From: Nitrosomonas sp.
GTDB lineage: Bacteria; Pseudomonadota; Gammaproteobacteria; Burkholderiales; Nitrosomonadaceae
Assembly (NCBI RefSeq): GCF_022842015.1
Contig: NZ_JALHQJ010000001.1
Coordinates: 54,427 to 118,426, forward strand
DNA length: 64,000 bases
Direction: 5' to 3'
A program made the translations under genes and the position numbers. Below, piece by piece: positions 35,162 through 45,129 of this stretch. Under the pieces are notes generated by a model. That model saw only the letters and a program-made list of their open reading frames with translations. It made no database searches and had not been told where the DNA came from. Within the stretch, counting starts at the first letter, position 1. Each line of letters opens with the position of its first letter.

Positions 35162-36692
35162 TGCGTCTTTCCAGTGAATGAAAACGATACAGCTCGGATA
35201 AACGGTAACCGGTATATTGTCCTAGGATCAGGATGAGGGCCAGATTAACCAGCATCAATTCGGGGAAATTAAAAGTCAGGTATTCAACGGTTTGATTGGT
35301 CATGAATAAATAGGCAATCACTGCCGTCAACAGACTGCCACTTCCCTGAATAAGTACTTCCCGAGGACCATCTTCTTCCCATAGCACCGACATACGTTCA
35401 ATGGTCCAAGATAGAATAATCATTGGGAAGAAAGTGACCGTCATGGCCTGATCAAGCCCGAGTTTGTTGCTGATGATGCTGATACTTGCGATGATTGCGA
35501 TCACTACAATGATCACGGCCGAAATACGCGCTACAAACAGAAGATTCAGGCGTGATAAGTATGATCGGATCAGTAGTCCTATCCCGACAACTGTTAAGAA
35601 AATGATAATTCCGGTCAGCAAAGTCGTTTGTATTAACGCTAATGCAATCAGAATGGGCATAAAAGTTCCGGAAGTCCTTATGCCTATCAGTAAACGCATG
35701 ATAACAACAATTAGGGCGCCAATAGGGAGCAATAAAATCATTTTGAATGCATTTTGCTGCTCAATGGGCAGACTGTAGATAGAGAAATCTACCAAGCCAG
35801 CTTGTTTGTTCATGCCATCGCTTACCACCAGATTGCGGGTCGAATGAACGTTCTTAATAATAGCGAATGATATTTGTGAGTTCTTGCCACCCACTACATC
35901 GAGCAAAGATTGATCGCCACGCTGCCAGATCAGAAAATTCTCCGGTTTTCCATGTACACCGGTATTCTGATTAAACAAGAGCCATTGCCCCCCAATATAA
36001 ACTTCCACAAAATTGATGAGTGATTGTCTCCGACGGCCATCTTCTAGGTACAGCCCGCGGACAATACGTGCGCTGATTCCTTCCATTGCCAACAAATTGA
36101 TAATTAAATGTGTTTTATAATCTTCACTAGATTTCTCATTTAGCAACAGGCTCTGATTCTGGCTGGGTGCCTTTGAGTTTAATGTAGTGATCAATTCACG
36201 AGTAAAAATTTCAGTATTGGCAGATTTGCTATGCACCTGTTCCAACAGAGTAATTGCTGCCGTTTTGATAACTTCATCAAATTCAGGTTTCTCAGGTTCT
36301 GTGGGAAGGTCATCAGTTAATTGAGCCGGAACAATTTGCTCGGTCTCATATAGACTAAGCCGGTAATAAGCCGTTTGCGGTCCATTTGCGGTTCTTTTGC
36401 TCCATTCAGCACGGCGTCCAGTCGGTGAAGTAACTTCACTAAACCCGTAATCAGGGGAAGCGAAGTCTTCTTTCATAAAAATAATATCTGAAGTCTTCGG
36501 GGGTAATGCAAAAGATACGATTACAGGATCGCCACGCGCGGCAAAATCTATTCGAGCTTCAATAGTCCAGACTGCTTTCTTGTCATCTGGTAATAAGGGA
36601 AATCCTAAAGCAAAGTGCTTGTATAAAATCAGACCAATTCCAAATCCCATGATTAGGATAACGAGAATATAGAGCCTAAGTTTTGCATGCAT
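35142..36692 (-). CDS. 7-TM protein with inactive transglutaminase-like domain
   Basis: A 516-residue inner-membrane protein. One N-terminal helix (residues 5-27) is followed by a periplasmic part containing a transglutaminase-like fold, about residues 150-260, and then about seven membrane helices from near residue 315 to 505. The transglutaminase core is recognisable from EGISARIVRGL and FVEVYIGGQWLLFNQNTG. All three catalytic positions look lost: no Cys before the helix, Asn where His-Ala-Trp is expected, and Asn in place of the Asp of the F-D-P block. It overlaps the protease gene by one base (TAATG) and the ligase gene by 20. Confidence 0.85.
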   Translation of the reverse strand: MHAKLRLYILVILIMGFGIGLILYKHFALGFPLLPDDKKAVWTIEARIDFAARGDPVIVSFALPPKTSDIIFMKEDFASPDYGFSEVTSPTGRRAEWSKRTANGPQTAYYRLSLYETEQIVPAQLTDDLPTEPEKPEFDEVIKTAAITLLEQVHSKSANTEIFTRELITTLNSKAPSQNQSLLLNEKSSEDYKTHLIINLLAMEGISARIVRGLYLEDGRRRQSLINFVEVYIGGQWLLFNQNTGVHGKPENFLIWQRGDQSLLDVVGGKNSQISFAIIKNVHSTRNLVVSDGMNKQAGLVDFSIYSLPIEQQNAFKMILLLPIGALIVVIMRLLIGIRTSGTFMPILIALALIQTTLLTGIIIFLTVVGIGLLIRSYLSRLNLLFVARISAVIIVVIAIIASISIISNKLGLDQAMTVTFFPMIILSWTIERMSVLWEEDGPREVLIQGSGSLLTAVIAYLFMTNQTVEYLTFNFPELMLVNLALILILGQYTGYRLSELYRFHSLERRNASGKR

Positions 36693-37450
36693 TATTTAAT
36701 CTCGCTCGCTGTATCTGAGTTTTCGGTTTTAGATGTTGCAACATTTCTCCTGCTGACATCAACAATAGCCAGATCTTGCAGTAAATTGCGCCCGATCAGT
36801 ATTTGGTGTTTGAAACGACTGCGATCCTCCAGTGTAAAATTGATTTGTTCGTCAATGTCGGCGAGTACAACACGAATTTTGACCACCGGGCGACGATGCG
36901 ATTCCCTGCCGCCACGTCCCTTAATGCGTACGTGCCGCCGTAATCGTCGGGTCAATTCCAGTTTGTCTCCAGTGAGCGGATGGATTAAGTTGAATTTTAC
37001 AAATGGCTTCCCATCTCTTTCAAACTCAACAATATCGAGCGCATTCAACGATGAGGTTTGCGCTCCGGTATCGATACGTGCGCTAAATTCCATGCCAGGA
37101 GGATCAAGAAAAACATTCTCTATGCCACCTAATAATGTTTTAGTCTCAGTCATATCCGACGGTTTCTTTACGGTTTCTTCATCAAGGTTTGAATCGCACA
37201 AACAAGTTTTCTCTGCTGAGTCTTGTATTGCTTCGGGAAGATTTTCGGAGTCATTTTTTTCTAACATTTTTTTTTGTTCAACCAGTTCAGATAACAAGGA
37301 AACTAGCTCTGATTCTCTAGCACTAATCTTGGCTTCACGTTCAACTAGTTGACTTTCGCGCGTGTTACAGGCCGATAAAATGAATATTGCAAGCGTTAAC
37401 AACAAGTAACAGCAACAATTTTTCGCGTAGGGCCGGTCAACAATTCTCAT
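36692..37450 (-). CDS. RimB-like retropepsin ('ATP-dependent zinc protease') lipoprotein
   Basis: A 252-residue protein. The N-terminus has a hydrophobic segment and lipobox (FILSAC, Cys about 28), so it should be membrane-anchored. Residues 30-70 are charged and coiled-coil-like. The C-terminal ~150 residues match the Zn_protease/RimB family, with the aspartic protease-like motif ARIDTGAQTSSLNA near residue 123 and HQILIGRNLLQDLAIVDVS near the end. The family is named a zinc protease but has the D-T-G signature of retropepsins. First gene of a three-gene coupled set. Confidence 0.83.
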   Translation of the reverse strand: MRIVDRPYAKNCCCYLLLTLAIFILSACNTRESQLVEREAKISARESELVSLLSELVEQKKMLEKNDSENLPEAIQDSAEKTCLCDSNLDEETVKKPSDMTETKTLLGGIENVFLDPPGMEFSARIDTGAQTSSLNALDIVEFERDGKPFVKFNLIHPLTGDKLELTRRLRRHVRIKGRGGRESHRRPVVKIRVVLADIDEQINFTLEDRSRFKHQILIGRNLLQDLAIVDVSRRNVATSKTENSDTASEIK

Positions 37451-37591
37451 AACTTTCTTAGTTTTAAATATCTAAACGATGGCATCATAGGTGCACGAAT
37501 AATATCAGTTAATCTGTCCATTTATTGGACGCAGCTTGAAATATCCTTGCTTTGCAAAACTCAATAAGCTTTACGGGATCATATATTATTA

Positions 37592-37996
37592 CTAGGGATT
37601 GCTTAATTGAATGGACAACGTTTGACTGTTATAAGTACAAGCATATCGATGAATTTCCAGGCAATGCGACGTAACGGTAAACTGATATTTGCCAGGAATT
37701 TCTTTCTGGGTATCGAATTTAAATTCAAAATGACCTTCTTGATTGCTAGGATAGGATTGATCCGCCACCGGCGATCCATCAAAACGAGTGAGCTTGAAAT
37801 GAAGTAAAACATCAGGCGCAGGTTGTGTATTGTATTCCACCCATCCACTTAGAATAATGGTGTCGCCAACAGCATAGTGTGTTTTAGGGTCGATCAAGAT
37901 AGGTTGCGAAATATGTGTCGCAAATGAATTTTTTACTCCACTACATACACAGAGGAGGATGAATGAAATAAGACAAATTTTTTTAGGGGCTATCAT
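37592..37996 (-). CDS. Exported Ig-like beta-sandwich protein
   Basis: A 134-residue protein with a signal peptide (hydrophobic residues 7-24, cleavage near NSFA). The mature part looks like one immunoglobulin-like domain: YAVGDTIILSGWVEY, VLLHFKLTRFDG, GHFEFKFDTQ, GKYQFTVTSH. Two cysteines (SHCLEIHRYAC) could pair. It lies 141 bases upstream of the protease/7-TM/ligase set on the same strand. Function unknown. Confidence 0.6.
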   Translation of the reverse strand: MIAPKKICLISFILLCVCSGVKNSFATHISQPILIDPKTHYAVGDTIILSGWVEYNTQPAPDVLLHFKLTRFDGSPVADQSYPSNQEGHFEFKFDTQKEIPGKYQFTVTSHCLEIHRYACTYNSQTLSIQLSNP

Positions 37997-38049
37997 GGAA
38001 ATTGGAGTGGTTATAAATATTGTTTATTAACAGCAAGTTGTTGATGAGA

Positions 38050-39816
38050 CTATTTCTTAGGTATGAAAAGATCGGTAATGGTTCCTTCTGCCATTTCGGC
38101 TGCAAATAGAACTGTTTCCGAAAGCGTGGGATGGGGATGGATGGTCAAACTAATATCTTGCATGTCTGCGCCCATTTCCAATGCCAGTACGGTTTCAGCG
38201 ATTAGTTCACCGGCATTGATGCCTGTAATACCGGCACCTAGAATGCGTCGTGTGCTCTTGTCCAGGAGTAGTTTCGTTAATCCTTCTTCACGCGCTATCG
38301 AGATTGCCCTGCCACTTGCCGCCCAAGGGAAGTTGGTTTTTTCGTAATCAATTCCCTGCTGAATAGCTTCTTTCTCGGTCAGGCCCATCCAGGCGATCTC
38401 GGGATCGGTATATGCCACCGAAGGAATGGTGCGGGCATCAAAAATTGCTTTGTGCCCGGTGATTATCTCGGCGGCTAGTTTGCCTTCATAGGTTGCTTTA
38501 TGGGCTAGCATTGGTTCGCTAGCAATATCTCCGATTGCAAAGATATGCGAAAGATTGGTACGCATCTGCTGATCCACAGGAATGAAACCGAGCTCGTTGA
38601 TTTGAATGCCAATTTCCTCGGCACCGATGGCGCGTCCGTTAGGGCGGCGCCCAACCGCCATCAGAATACGATCATAGATTTGCGGTTTCGGCGCATTCTC
38701 GCCTTCAAAAGTCACAGTAAGTCCATTCTCTCCAGCTTCAATCCGGGTTACTTTGGTTTTAAGATAAATCGCTTCGTAGCGTTTCTTAATGCGGCGGTAC
38801 AATGGCTTTACGAGATCGGCATCAGCGCCTGGAATCAATTGATCCATCCATTCCACAACACTAATTTTGCTTCCCAGCGCGTCATAGACGGTTGCCATTT
38901 CCAAACCGATAATGCCCCCCCCGATAACCAGCATGCGTTGAGGTATATCGATCAATTTAAGCGCACCGGTAGAGTCCATCAATCGTGGATCGTCATACGG
39001 AAAACCGGGAATACGGGCCACGCTAGAGCCGGATGCAATTATACAGTTGTCAAATGATACCGTTTTTGCGCCTTCGCTTGTTTCAACTTGTATTAGATGT
39101 GGCGTGGCAAATTTTCCGGCACCATGAATGATTGCAACTTTTCGTTGTTTAGCCAGCGCTTTCAGGCCTTTGGTCAGCTTGCTGATGACTGACTCCTTCC
39201 AGGTGCGCAGCTTGTTAATGTCTACTTGAGACTTGCCAAATACAATTCCTTGCGCTTGCACCTCTTCCGCATCAGTAATTACCCTGGCAGTATGTAGCAA
39301 AGCCTTGGATGGGATGCAGCCTACATTCAAACACACGCCACCGAGCGTGGGATAACGTTCAATCAGAACCACTTTTTTCCCTAGGTCAGCTGCACGGAAA
39401 GCAGCGGTATATCCTCCGGGACCGGCACCAAGCACCACCACTTCAGCATGAATATCACCTTGTGGTATGGATTGGGTTGATGTTGTCGCAGGGACTGCAG
39501 TTGCGGCTGACGCGGCCGATGTTTCTTGGGCGGTATCGGTTTTTTCCCCAAGATTCTCCGCATCTACTGATTCTTCGGCTATCGCCAAAGTGAGAATAAC
39601 CGAGCCTTCAGATACTTTATCGCCAACTTTAACCTTGATTTCCTTAATCACTCCGGCGTGTGGAGAAGGCACTTCCAGCGAAGCTTTATCAGTTTCCAGC
39701 GTAATAAGAGGGGTTTCTTTTTTAACCGATGTGCCAGGTGCAACAAGCACTTCAATAACCGGGATATCCTTAAAATCACCGATATCGGGAATTTTTACTT
39801 CAACAACTTGTGCCAT
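38050..39816 (-). CDS. lpdA: Dihydrolipoyl dehydrogenase with N-terminal lipoyl domain
   Basis: A 588-residue E3 component of a 2-oxoacid dehydrogenase complex. Residues 1-80 are a lipoyl domain with the lipoylated lysine in ETDKASLEV near position 44, followed by an Ala/Thr-rich linker to about residue 125. FAD-binding GAGPGGYTAAFRA, the redox pair in GGVCLNVGCIPSK, the NAD-binding GGGIIGLEMA and the C-terminal HPHPTLSE active-site His are all present. The lipoyl domain on E3 is typical of pyruvate dehydrogenase complexes of betaproteobacteria. The E1 and E2 genes are not adjacent. Confidence 0.95.
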   Translation of the reverse strand: MAQVVEVKIPDIGDFKDIPVIEVLVAPGTSVKKETPLITLETDKASLEVPSPHAGVIKEIKVKVGDKVSEGSVILTLAIAEESVDAENLGEKTDTAQETSAASAATAVPATTSTQSIPQGDIHAEVVVLGAGPGGYTAAFRAADLGKKVVLIERYPTLGGVCLNVGCIPSKALLHTARVITDAEEVQAQGIVFGKSQVDINKLRTWKESVISKLTKGLKALAKQRKVAIIHGAGKFATPHLIQVETSEGAKTVSFDNCIIASGSSVARIPGFPYDDPRLMDSTGALKLIDIPQRMLVIGGGIIGLEMATVYDALGSKISVVEWMDQLIPGADADLVKPLYRRIKKRYEAIYLKTKVTRIEAGENGLTVTFEGENAPKPQIYDRILMAVGRRPNGRAIGAEEIGIQINELGFIPVDQQMRTNLSHIFAIGDIASEPMLAHKATYEGKLAAEIITGHKAIFDARTIPSVAYTDPEIAWMGLTEKEAIQQGIDYEKTNFPWAASGRAISIAREEGLTKLLLDKSTRRILGAGITGINAGELIAETVLALEMGADMQDISLTIHPHPTLSETVLFAAEMAEGTITDLFIPKK

Positions 39817-39836
39817 AACACCTTTTATTGATGAAT

Positions 39837-41102
39837 TTATTGTCTTATTTGACCGTCACCCAGAACGATAAATTTTTGACTGGTCAACCCTTCTAGTCCA
39901 ACTGGGCCGCGAGCATGGATTTTGTCGGTAGAAATGCCAATTTCTGCACCCAGACCGTATTCAAATCCATCTGCGAAGCGCGGTGTGGTATTGACCATCA
40001 CTGAGCTGGAGTCGACTTCGCGCAGAAAGCGGCGCGCACGGGCGTAGTTTTCGGTAACAATCGCATCGGTATGTTGCGAGCCGTATTTCGTAATGTGGTC
40101 AATCGCCTGATCCAATCCATCGACAATGCGGATGCTCAATATAGGCGCCAGGTATTCTTCATACCAATCTTGCTCAGTAGCTGCTTTCATTAATGGGATA
40201 ATGCTACAAGCCGTTTCATCACCACGTAACTCTACGCCTTTATCTAAATAGATTTTGTTCAGTACGGGTAATATCCTTGGTGCAATTGCCTCGTGGATCA
40301 GCAGCGTTTCCATCGTGTTGCAGGTGCCGTAACGTTGGGTTTTTGCGTTATCCACTATCCGTACCGCTTTATCAAAGTCAGCTTCACTGTCAATGTAAAC
40401 ATGACAAACACCATCCAAGTGTTTAATCACCGGAATACGTGCATCTTTTGCAATACGTTCGATCAAGCCCTTGCCACCACGAGGTACGATCACGTCAACA
40501 AAATCTTTCATCGCGATCAACTCACCAACTGCCGCGCGATCGATGGTTTCAATCACTTGTACCGCCGTTTCCGGCAGTCCGGCCAAGCGCAATCCTTCTT
40601 TTACGCACGCAGCAATTGCCTGATTACTATTAATGGCTTCCGAGCCACCACGCAAAATAGCTGCATTACCCGATTTCAAACATAAACCCGCAGCGTCAGC
40701 GGTCACATTCGGGCGTGCTTCATAAATAATTCCGATGACACCAAGAGGCACGCGCATTTTTCCCACCTGGATGCCAGATGGACGGTAATTTAATTCGCTG
40801 ATTTCTCCCACGGGGTCAGCCAATGCAGCAATCTGCATCAAACCTTCCGCCATTGTTGCCACGCTTTTGGCCGACAAAGCTAACCGGTCGATCATTGAGG
40901 CATCCAGGTCCTTCGCGCGTGCATTTTCCAAATCTTTGGCATTGGCCGCCAATAGTGAAGATTCATCGCGTCGGATTGCATTGGCCATCGCGGTTAATGC
41001 TTGGTTTTTAGCCGCAGTATCAGCTTTCGCAACCAAGCGGGATGCCGCACGTGCCTCCTGGCCGACGAATTGCATATAACTTTTGATGTCTGTGGTGTCC
41101 AT
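39837..41102 (-). CDS. proA: Gamma-glutamyl phosphate reductase
   Basis: A 421-residue NADPH-dependent aldehyde-dehydrogenase-fold enzyme of proline synthesis that reduces glutamyl-5-phosphate to glutamate semialdehyde. Family blocks: [45 protein letters not shown] and the catalytic Cys in [11 protein letters not shown] near residue 280. Twenty bases upstream of lpdA on the same strand, so possibly cotranscribed, though the two pathways are unrelated. Confidence 0.97.
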   Translation of the reverse strand: MDTTDIKSYMQFVGQEARAASRLVAKADTAAKNQALTAMANAIRRDESSLLAANAKDLENARAKDLDASMIDRLALSAKSVATMAEGLMQIAALADPVGEISELNYRPSGIQVGKMRVPLGVIGIIYEARPNVTADAAGLCLKSGNAAILRGGSEAINSNQAIAACVKEGLRLAGLPETAVQVIETIDRAAVGELIAMKDFVDVIVPRGGKGLIERIAKDARIPVIKHLDGVCHVYIDSEADFDKAVRIVDNAKTQRYGTCNTMETLLIHEAIAPRILPVLNKIYLDKGVELRGDETACSIIPLMKAATEQDWYEEYLAPILSIRIVDGLDQAIDHITKYGSQHTDAIVTENYARARRFLREVDSSSVMVNTTPRFADGFEYGLGAEIGISTDKIHARGPVGLEGLTSQKFIVLGDGQIRQ

Positions 41103-41353
41103 GGATTGAGTTTTTACCGATATCTGAATTTGTAATAATTATGGTTATATACAAGATAAAGGTTCCATTATAAGCTGCCACAGGTGCTGTCGGTTACAAA
41201 ACTATTCTTTATTTTGTTTGTTACAACAGAATGTGCCAGAAATAGCTTCTATTAACTGCTCTTTTTGTTAATTTATTTTTTAACATCTTGGCGTAACCTA
41301 CAAAATAGTGAAAATAAATCACGCAGTGCCCGGTACAGTGAACAGAGGTATTT

Positions 41354-42214
41354 ATGGAAAAAAGCGCAATATTAGGTGTATTGGCAGCCGAAGTAGAACA
41401 AGGTCGATTGATTTTTCCGACATCAGCTACTGCGGCGATCAAGATCAAGGAAAAATTAGAAGATCCCGATTGTAGTATCGATTCTGTAGTACGGTTGATT
41501 CAAGCCGAACCATTGCTATCGACAAAGGTGGTTGCAATCGCCAACTCGGTTGTGTTTAACCGATCAGGCAGAAAAATCACCGACGTGCGCTCAGCGGTTA
41601 CGCTGATTGGCATGCGAACGGTGCGAAATTTAGCAACAGCTGTAGTGGTGCAGCAACTGGTAGCATCGTTAGCTAAAAGCGAACAAGTTACCCAGTTATG
41701 GAAACATTCCGCTTATGTAGCCGCACTGGCCCAAGTCATCGCACGTCGAGTTACGCGGCAAGATCCAGAAACAGCCATGTTTGCCGGAATGATCCATGAA
41801 ATCAGCTGGTTTTACCTATTAGCCCGGGAAAAATATTATCCGGGATTAATCGATGAAAGTATGGCGAGTTCTTGGAACAGTGACGAAGAGCTGGAAGACG
41901 ATAGTGAGCTCAATTGTGAAATTACCATCGGTACTGCCATCTTAAAAGCACTTTCAGTACCAGATTTGGTATTGGAAAATATAACTTATCTGTGGCAAGG
42001 GTATTTAGCATTTCCGCCAAGCTCGCTCGGCGATACACTGCTAATTGCCAATCAACTGGCTCCCGTCAAATCTCCTTTTGCTTTACCCTCTGATCAAAAA
42101 GGGTGTGATGCTTGCGCCAACGTTGATTTGTTAACTGATGATGTAACACTAAGTGATATTTTAAAAGATTCGGAAGATGAAGTAAGGTTGTTAACCGAGG
42201 CTTTATGCACGTAA
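41354..42214 (+). CDS. HDOD-domain protein
   Basis: A 286-residue protein whose main part (about residues 20-215) is an HDOD domain, a degenerate HD-type helical fold used in signalling. Visible blocks are LIQAEPLLSTKVVAIANS, DVRSAVTLIGMRTVRNLA and MFAGMIHEISWFYLL. The HD metal ligands are not conserved, as usual for the family. AGAGG lies just before the ATG. Single gene, followed by a terminator. Partner and ligand unknown. Confidence 0.85.
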   Translation: MEKSAILGVLAAEVEQGRLIFPTSATAAIKIKEKLEDPDCSIDSVVRLIQAEPLLSTKVVAIANSVVFNRSGRKITDVRSAVTLIGMRTVRNLATAVVVQQLVASLAKSEQVTQLWKHSAYVAALAQVIARRVTRQDPETAMFAGMIHEISWFYLLAREKYYPGLIDESMASSWNSDEELEDDSELNCEITIGTAILKALSVPDLVLENITYLWQGYLAFPPSSLGDTLLIANQLAPVKSPFALPSDQKGCDACANVDLLTDDVTLSDILKDSEDEVRLLTEALCT

Positions 42215-42366
42215 TCGGTTTTCGATACGCATCCGGGGTCTTTGTTCGCCTTATCAATTTACTTTGTACCTTATGGAATAGTTGGCTTGAATTTTCAACT
42301 TTTCATTTTCTCGCATCACTATTTCTTGAAAGAATAAGGTAATTCACTTGAGTTTCTAGGCCGAAA

Positions 42367-42391
42367 AAAGCCGCAACTAAGCTGCGGCTTT
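42367..42391. terminator. Bidirectional intrinsic terminator
   Basis: AAAGCCGCA and TGCGGCTTT form a perfect 9-base stem around a 7-base loop, with A-runs on the left and T on the right. It lies between the convergent HDOD and multicopper oxidase genes. Confidence 0.85.
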
Positions 42392-42419
42392 CATTTGTCG
42401 ACTCTATTACTTTTATTTT

Positions 42420-44405
42420 CTACGGCGCTACGGTTTTAATCGGAAGCATCATTTCGTTGTCCTCATGCGAGAGAATATGACAGTGCCACACAAAAAGACC
42501 AGGAAGGTCAAATTTGACCCTGAGGCGGGTAATGCCCGGATTTGCATCTCCATTGCCAGGATAGGCGATAACAGTATCCTTGAATCCGGTTTCCCAAGGC
42601 TCTGGACCTGTTGCTTTTCCCATTTGATCGATACGCTCTATAACTTCGAACTGTATTTGATGCAGGTGGATAGGATGAGCATCTTCAGTGTAGTTGTAAA
42701 GCACCCATTCTTCGGTTTGACCCACGGTAGGGGTATTGCTTATTGCCCCCATCCAGGACTGCGGTACCGGAACGCCGTTCTCCATGGTTCCTAATTCAGC
42801 TTTTACCGGTCCAAACATACCTGCGCCCGGTGTGTTTGCTGGCACTGCAACAAGCTTGCCTTGATTGTTCAATATGGGGTCGCCTTCGCTATCAACGGGA
42901 ATGAAGACGGTTTGCGATACCAGTTCGTTGATTGACAAATGGCGGATAACTGGATTGCCAGAAATGGAGGTGATCGCAGGCAACTGTAGATTTTTCGGTC
43001 GAATACTGTCATCAGAACCGCTACTTGCGACAACACGAAACTGCATTACCTGACCCGTAGTATCAGGATCTGCTATATCGAAATCATTGTCTGGCTCTCC
43101 GCCGCCAAAAGGTTCGTCTGGGCCGATATTCTGCAGAGTAATCGTTGTGCCTACTGGAATTTTAGCAAAATTGATAATAATGTCGAATCGTTCGGCAGGT
43201 GCGATCAACAGCGTCTTAAGCTTAACCGGCGCCGCCAAGAAACCGCCATCATTACCGATGACCCAAAATTTATGATTATTGCTCATCTTTAGGATTAAGA
43301 AGCGGGAATCTGAAGCATTCAATACACGGAAACGATAGCGTCGTTTTTCCACTTCAAGGTAAGGCCAGGTGCTGCCATTGACTACCATGGTATTGCCAAA
43401 AAATTCCGGATTGAAGATAGGCGATACATCGCTTTGTTCACCATCAATTGTAAGCTCCGGAATAAATGGTATTTTCAACTTATTCTGTTTTAGTCCTTCA
43501 AAAAAGGCGCGGTTGTCCGGATAGAACAGCGATCCATTCTTGTTAAATGATTTATCCTGGATGATCAGGGGGATTTCGTAGGCACCGGAGGGAAGGCCAG
43601 AGGTTAAATCGTCGCTTCCACCGCGAATCAAGTAGAAACCAGTCGGGCCGGCATACACGTTAGTGCGGGTCATACCCAGAGAGTGGTCATGGTACCAGAG
43701 AGCTGCAGCCCGCTGATCGTTAGGGTATTGATAAACGGCGGTACCTGGCTCCCATGTTTGTCCGTAAGTTGCTTCTGCTTCACCTTTGAATTGTTCATAC
43801 TTGGTGCCAAATTTGGCATAACTAGCCGGAATATTAGTGGCATTCGGCAGAAACCAGGCTTCAGGATAACCATCACTGTCCTGGGTTACGTGCGCGCCGT
43901 GAAGGTGCGGCACCATCGGCACAGGTCCTATGTAAGGAGAAGGATCATCGCCGTGCATATCTGCCATAAGCGGATTAGCCCAATGCAGGGTTTGATCAAT
44001 CGGCAAGAGGTGTGGCAGGTATTTGCCGTTTGGCTTTTTCAGATCATTTATCCATTTGACCCGGACTGGTTTATTTTGAACTGCTTCAATGGTGTAGGCT
44101 GGGTAGCTGAAACTGCTATCATCACTGACCGAACCATAACCCCAGACGGTAGTATTTAAACCCGGCACCACTTCTTGTTGAAACTGCCGCACAGCGATCT
44201 CATAATAATCTCCGGAAAAATTATTTGGGTTTGTTGATTTCGGCATTGTAGGTAGGATTTTGAGTGGCTTGATATATTTCGGAATCGTTGTTGGATCAAG
44301 TGATCCCCCCGGTAATGCTCCATGCACTGAAACCTGTAATCCTATGCAAAGAAATGCTGCAACAATTAAGTTACAACAGATCTTTCTTGACTGATTTTCC
44401 TTCAT
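42420..44405 (-). CDS. CotA/bilirubin-oxidase-like multicopper oxidase
   Basis: A 661-residue periplasmic oxidase that couples oxidation of a substrate (phenolics, bilirubin, Mn2+ or Fe2+ in relatives) to reduction of O2 to water. A signal peptide covers about residues 1-30. All four copper-binding motifs are intact: HLHGAHV, WYHDHSLGMTR, HPIHLHQIQFE and HCHILSHEDNEM, the last with the T1 Cys and axial Met. PEAWF and YHDHS spacing resembles spore-coat CotA. ATG 44405 is chosen because GAGGGGGA precedes it and the signal peptide starts there. Confidence 0.9.
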   Translation of the reverse strand: MKENQSRKICCNLIVAAFLCIGLQVSVHGALPGGSLDPTTIPKYIKPLKILPTMPKSTNPNNFSGDYYEIAVRQFQQEVVPGLNTTVWGYGSVSDDSSFSYPAYTIEAVQNKPVRVKWINDLKKPNGKYLPHLLPIDQTLHWANPLMADMHGDDPSPYIGPVPMVPHLHGAHVTQDSDGYPEAWFLPNATNIPASYAKFGTKYEQFKGEAEATYGQTWEPGTAVYQYPNDQRAAALWYHDHSLGMTRTNVYAGPTGFYLIRGGSDDLTSGLPSGAYEIPLIIQDKSFNKNGSLFYPDNRAFFEGLKQNKLKIPFIPELTIDGEQSDVSPIFNPEFFGNTMVVNGSTWPYLEVEKRRYRFRVLNASDSRFLILKMSNNHKFWVIGNDGGFLAAPVKLKTLLIAPAERFDIIINFAKIPVGTTITLQNIGPDEPFGGGEPDNDFDIADPDTTGQVMQFRVVASSGSDDSIRPKNLQLPAITSISGNPVIRHLSINELVSQTVFIPVDSEGDPILNNQGKLVAVPANTPGAGMFGPVKAELGTMENGVPVPQSWMGAISNTPTVGQTEEWVLYNYTEDAHPIHLHQIQFEVIERIDQMGKATGPEPWETGFKDTVIAYPGNGDANPGITRLRVKFDLPGLFVWHCHILSHEDNEMMLPIKTVAP

Positions 44406-45129
44406 CTTTTCCCCCTCTGGATTTTGTGTAATGACCATATCTTTCATGACGCACAACTTTCACCTCATCTTGGTCAGATTAATTTTTACAACGACAGCTG
44501 GCGGTTATTGATTTCCAATTACTGCTACTTAAATGGTAATAAGAAACAGGATGTTAAGTAAGTGACAGCTGAACTTTCTTTCTAGTCTATTTGTCCTGAT
44601 TTTGTCCCAAAAAATAATGAGCAAAATTCGATTCGGTGTGTGAGTAACTTAATGATATTTAATTTGTTTACTAGGAGAAGTCATAAAGCTAATTAGTGTA
44701 AATCCTCGTGGATTTGCAGGTATTATTTGAATATTTCAAGCTGTCATGATTAAAAACTACTTCATTGAATCTCCAATAGCCAAGATTATGAATTGCTGCC
44801 TTCTGGATGCAGTACGGAAAGACCGGTCGGAATGTTGCTTTTGACAAGGTTTCAAATTCATTATTACGATCAGAAATTGACCAGAAAATCCTGATTGTAC
44901 TGGTTGAGAAATATTGTGCACCTAATTGATTATACTAATACAATTATTTACAATCGGTACGAATGTACTATGCCGCCCGATACGGGCGTAGTAGAAAATA
45001 AGTAGTAATTTCCTATAGATATAGTCAAATATTAAACCTAGAATGCCGCCTGTGTTGCATTAAAACCTCAGTAGGTCCAAGACGGTTGGTTTTTTAATAT
45101 TTTCTTTATTTACTCTATTGGAGATTCAA
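44406..45129. other. 724-base divergent intergenic region
   Basis: No gene is seen between the oxidase and the PEP-CTERM gene. It contains a small perfect inverted repeat GCCCG-ATA-CGGGC (about 44978-44990), flanked by further partial symmetry (CTA...TAG), and a candidate sigma-54 promoter at 45044-45059. The oxidase promoter was not identified. Confidence 0.5.
45044..45059 (+). promoter_or_regulatory. Candidate sigma-54 (-24/-12) promoter
   Basis: TGCCGCCTGTGTTGCA fits the consensus TGGCACG-N4-TTGCA with exact spacing; the -12 part is perfect and the -24 part has three mismatches. It lies about 70 bases before the PEP-CTERM gene start. PEP-CTERM genes in other bacteria are often controlled by sigma-54 with PrsK/PrsR. 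Confidence 0.45.

Noticed and set aside
36687..37352. 221-residue open frame antisense to the RimB-like lipoprotein gene
   Set aside because: Ser/Arg-rich composition, no domain, and it covers the real gene whose lipobox and D-T-G-A motif are clear.
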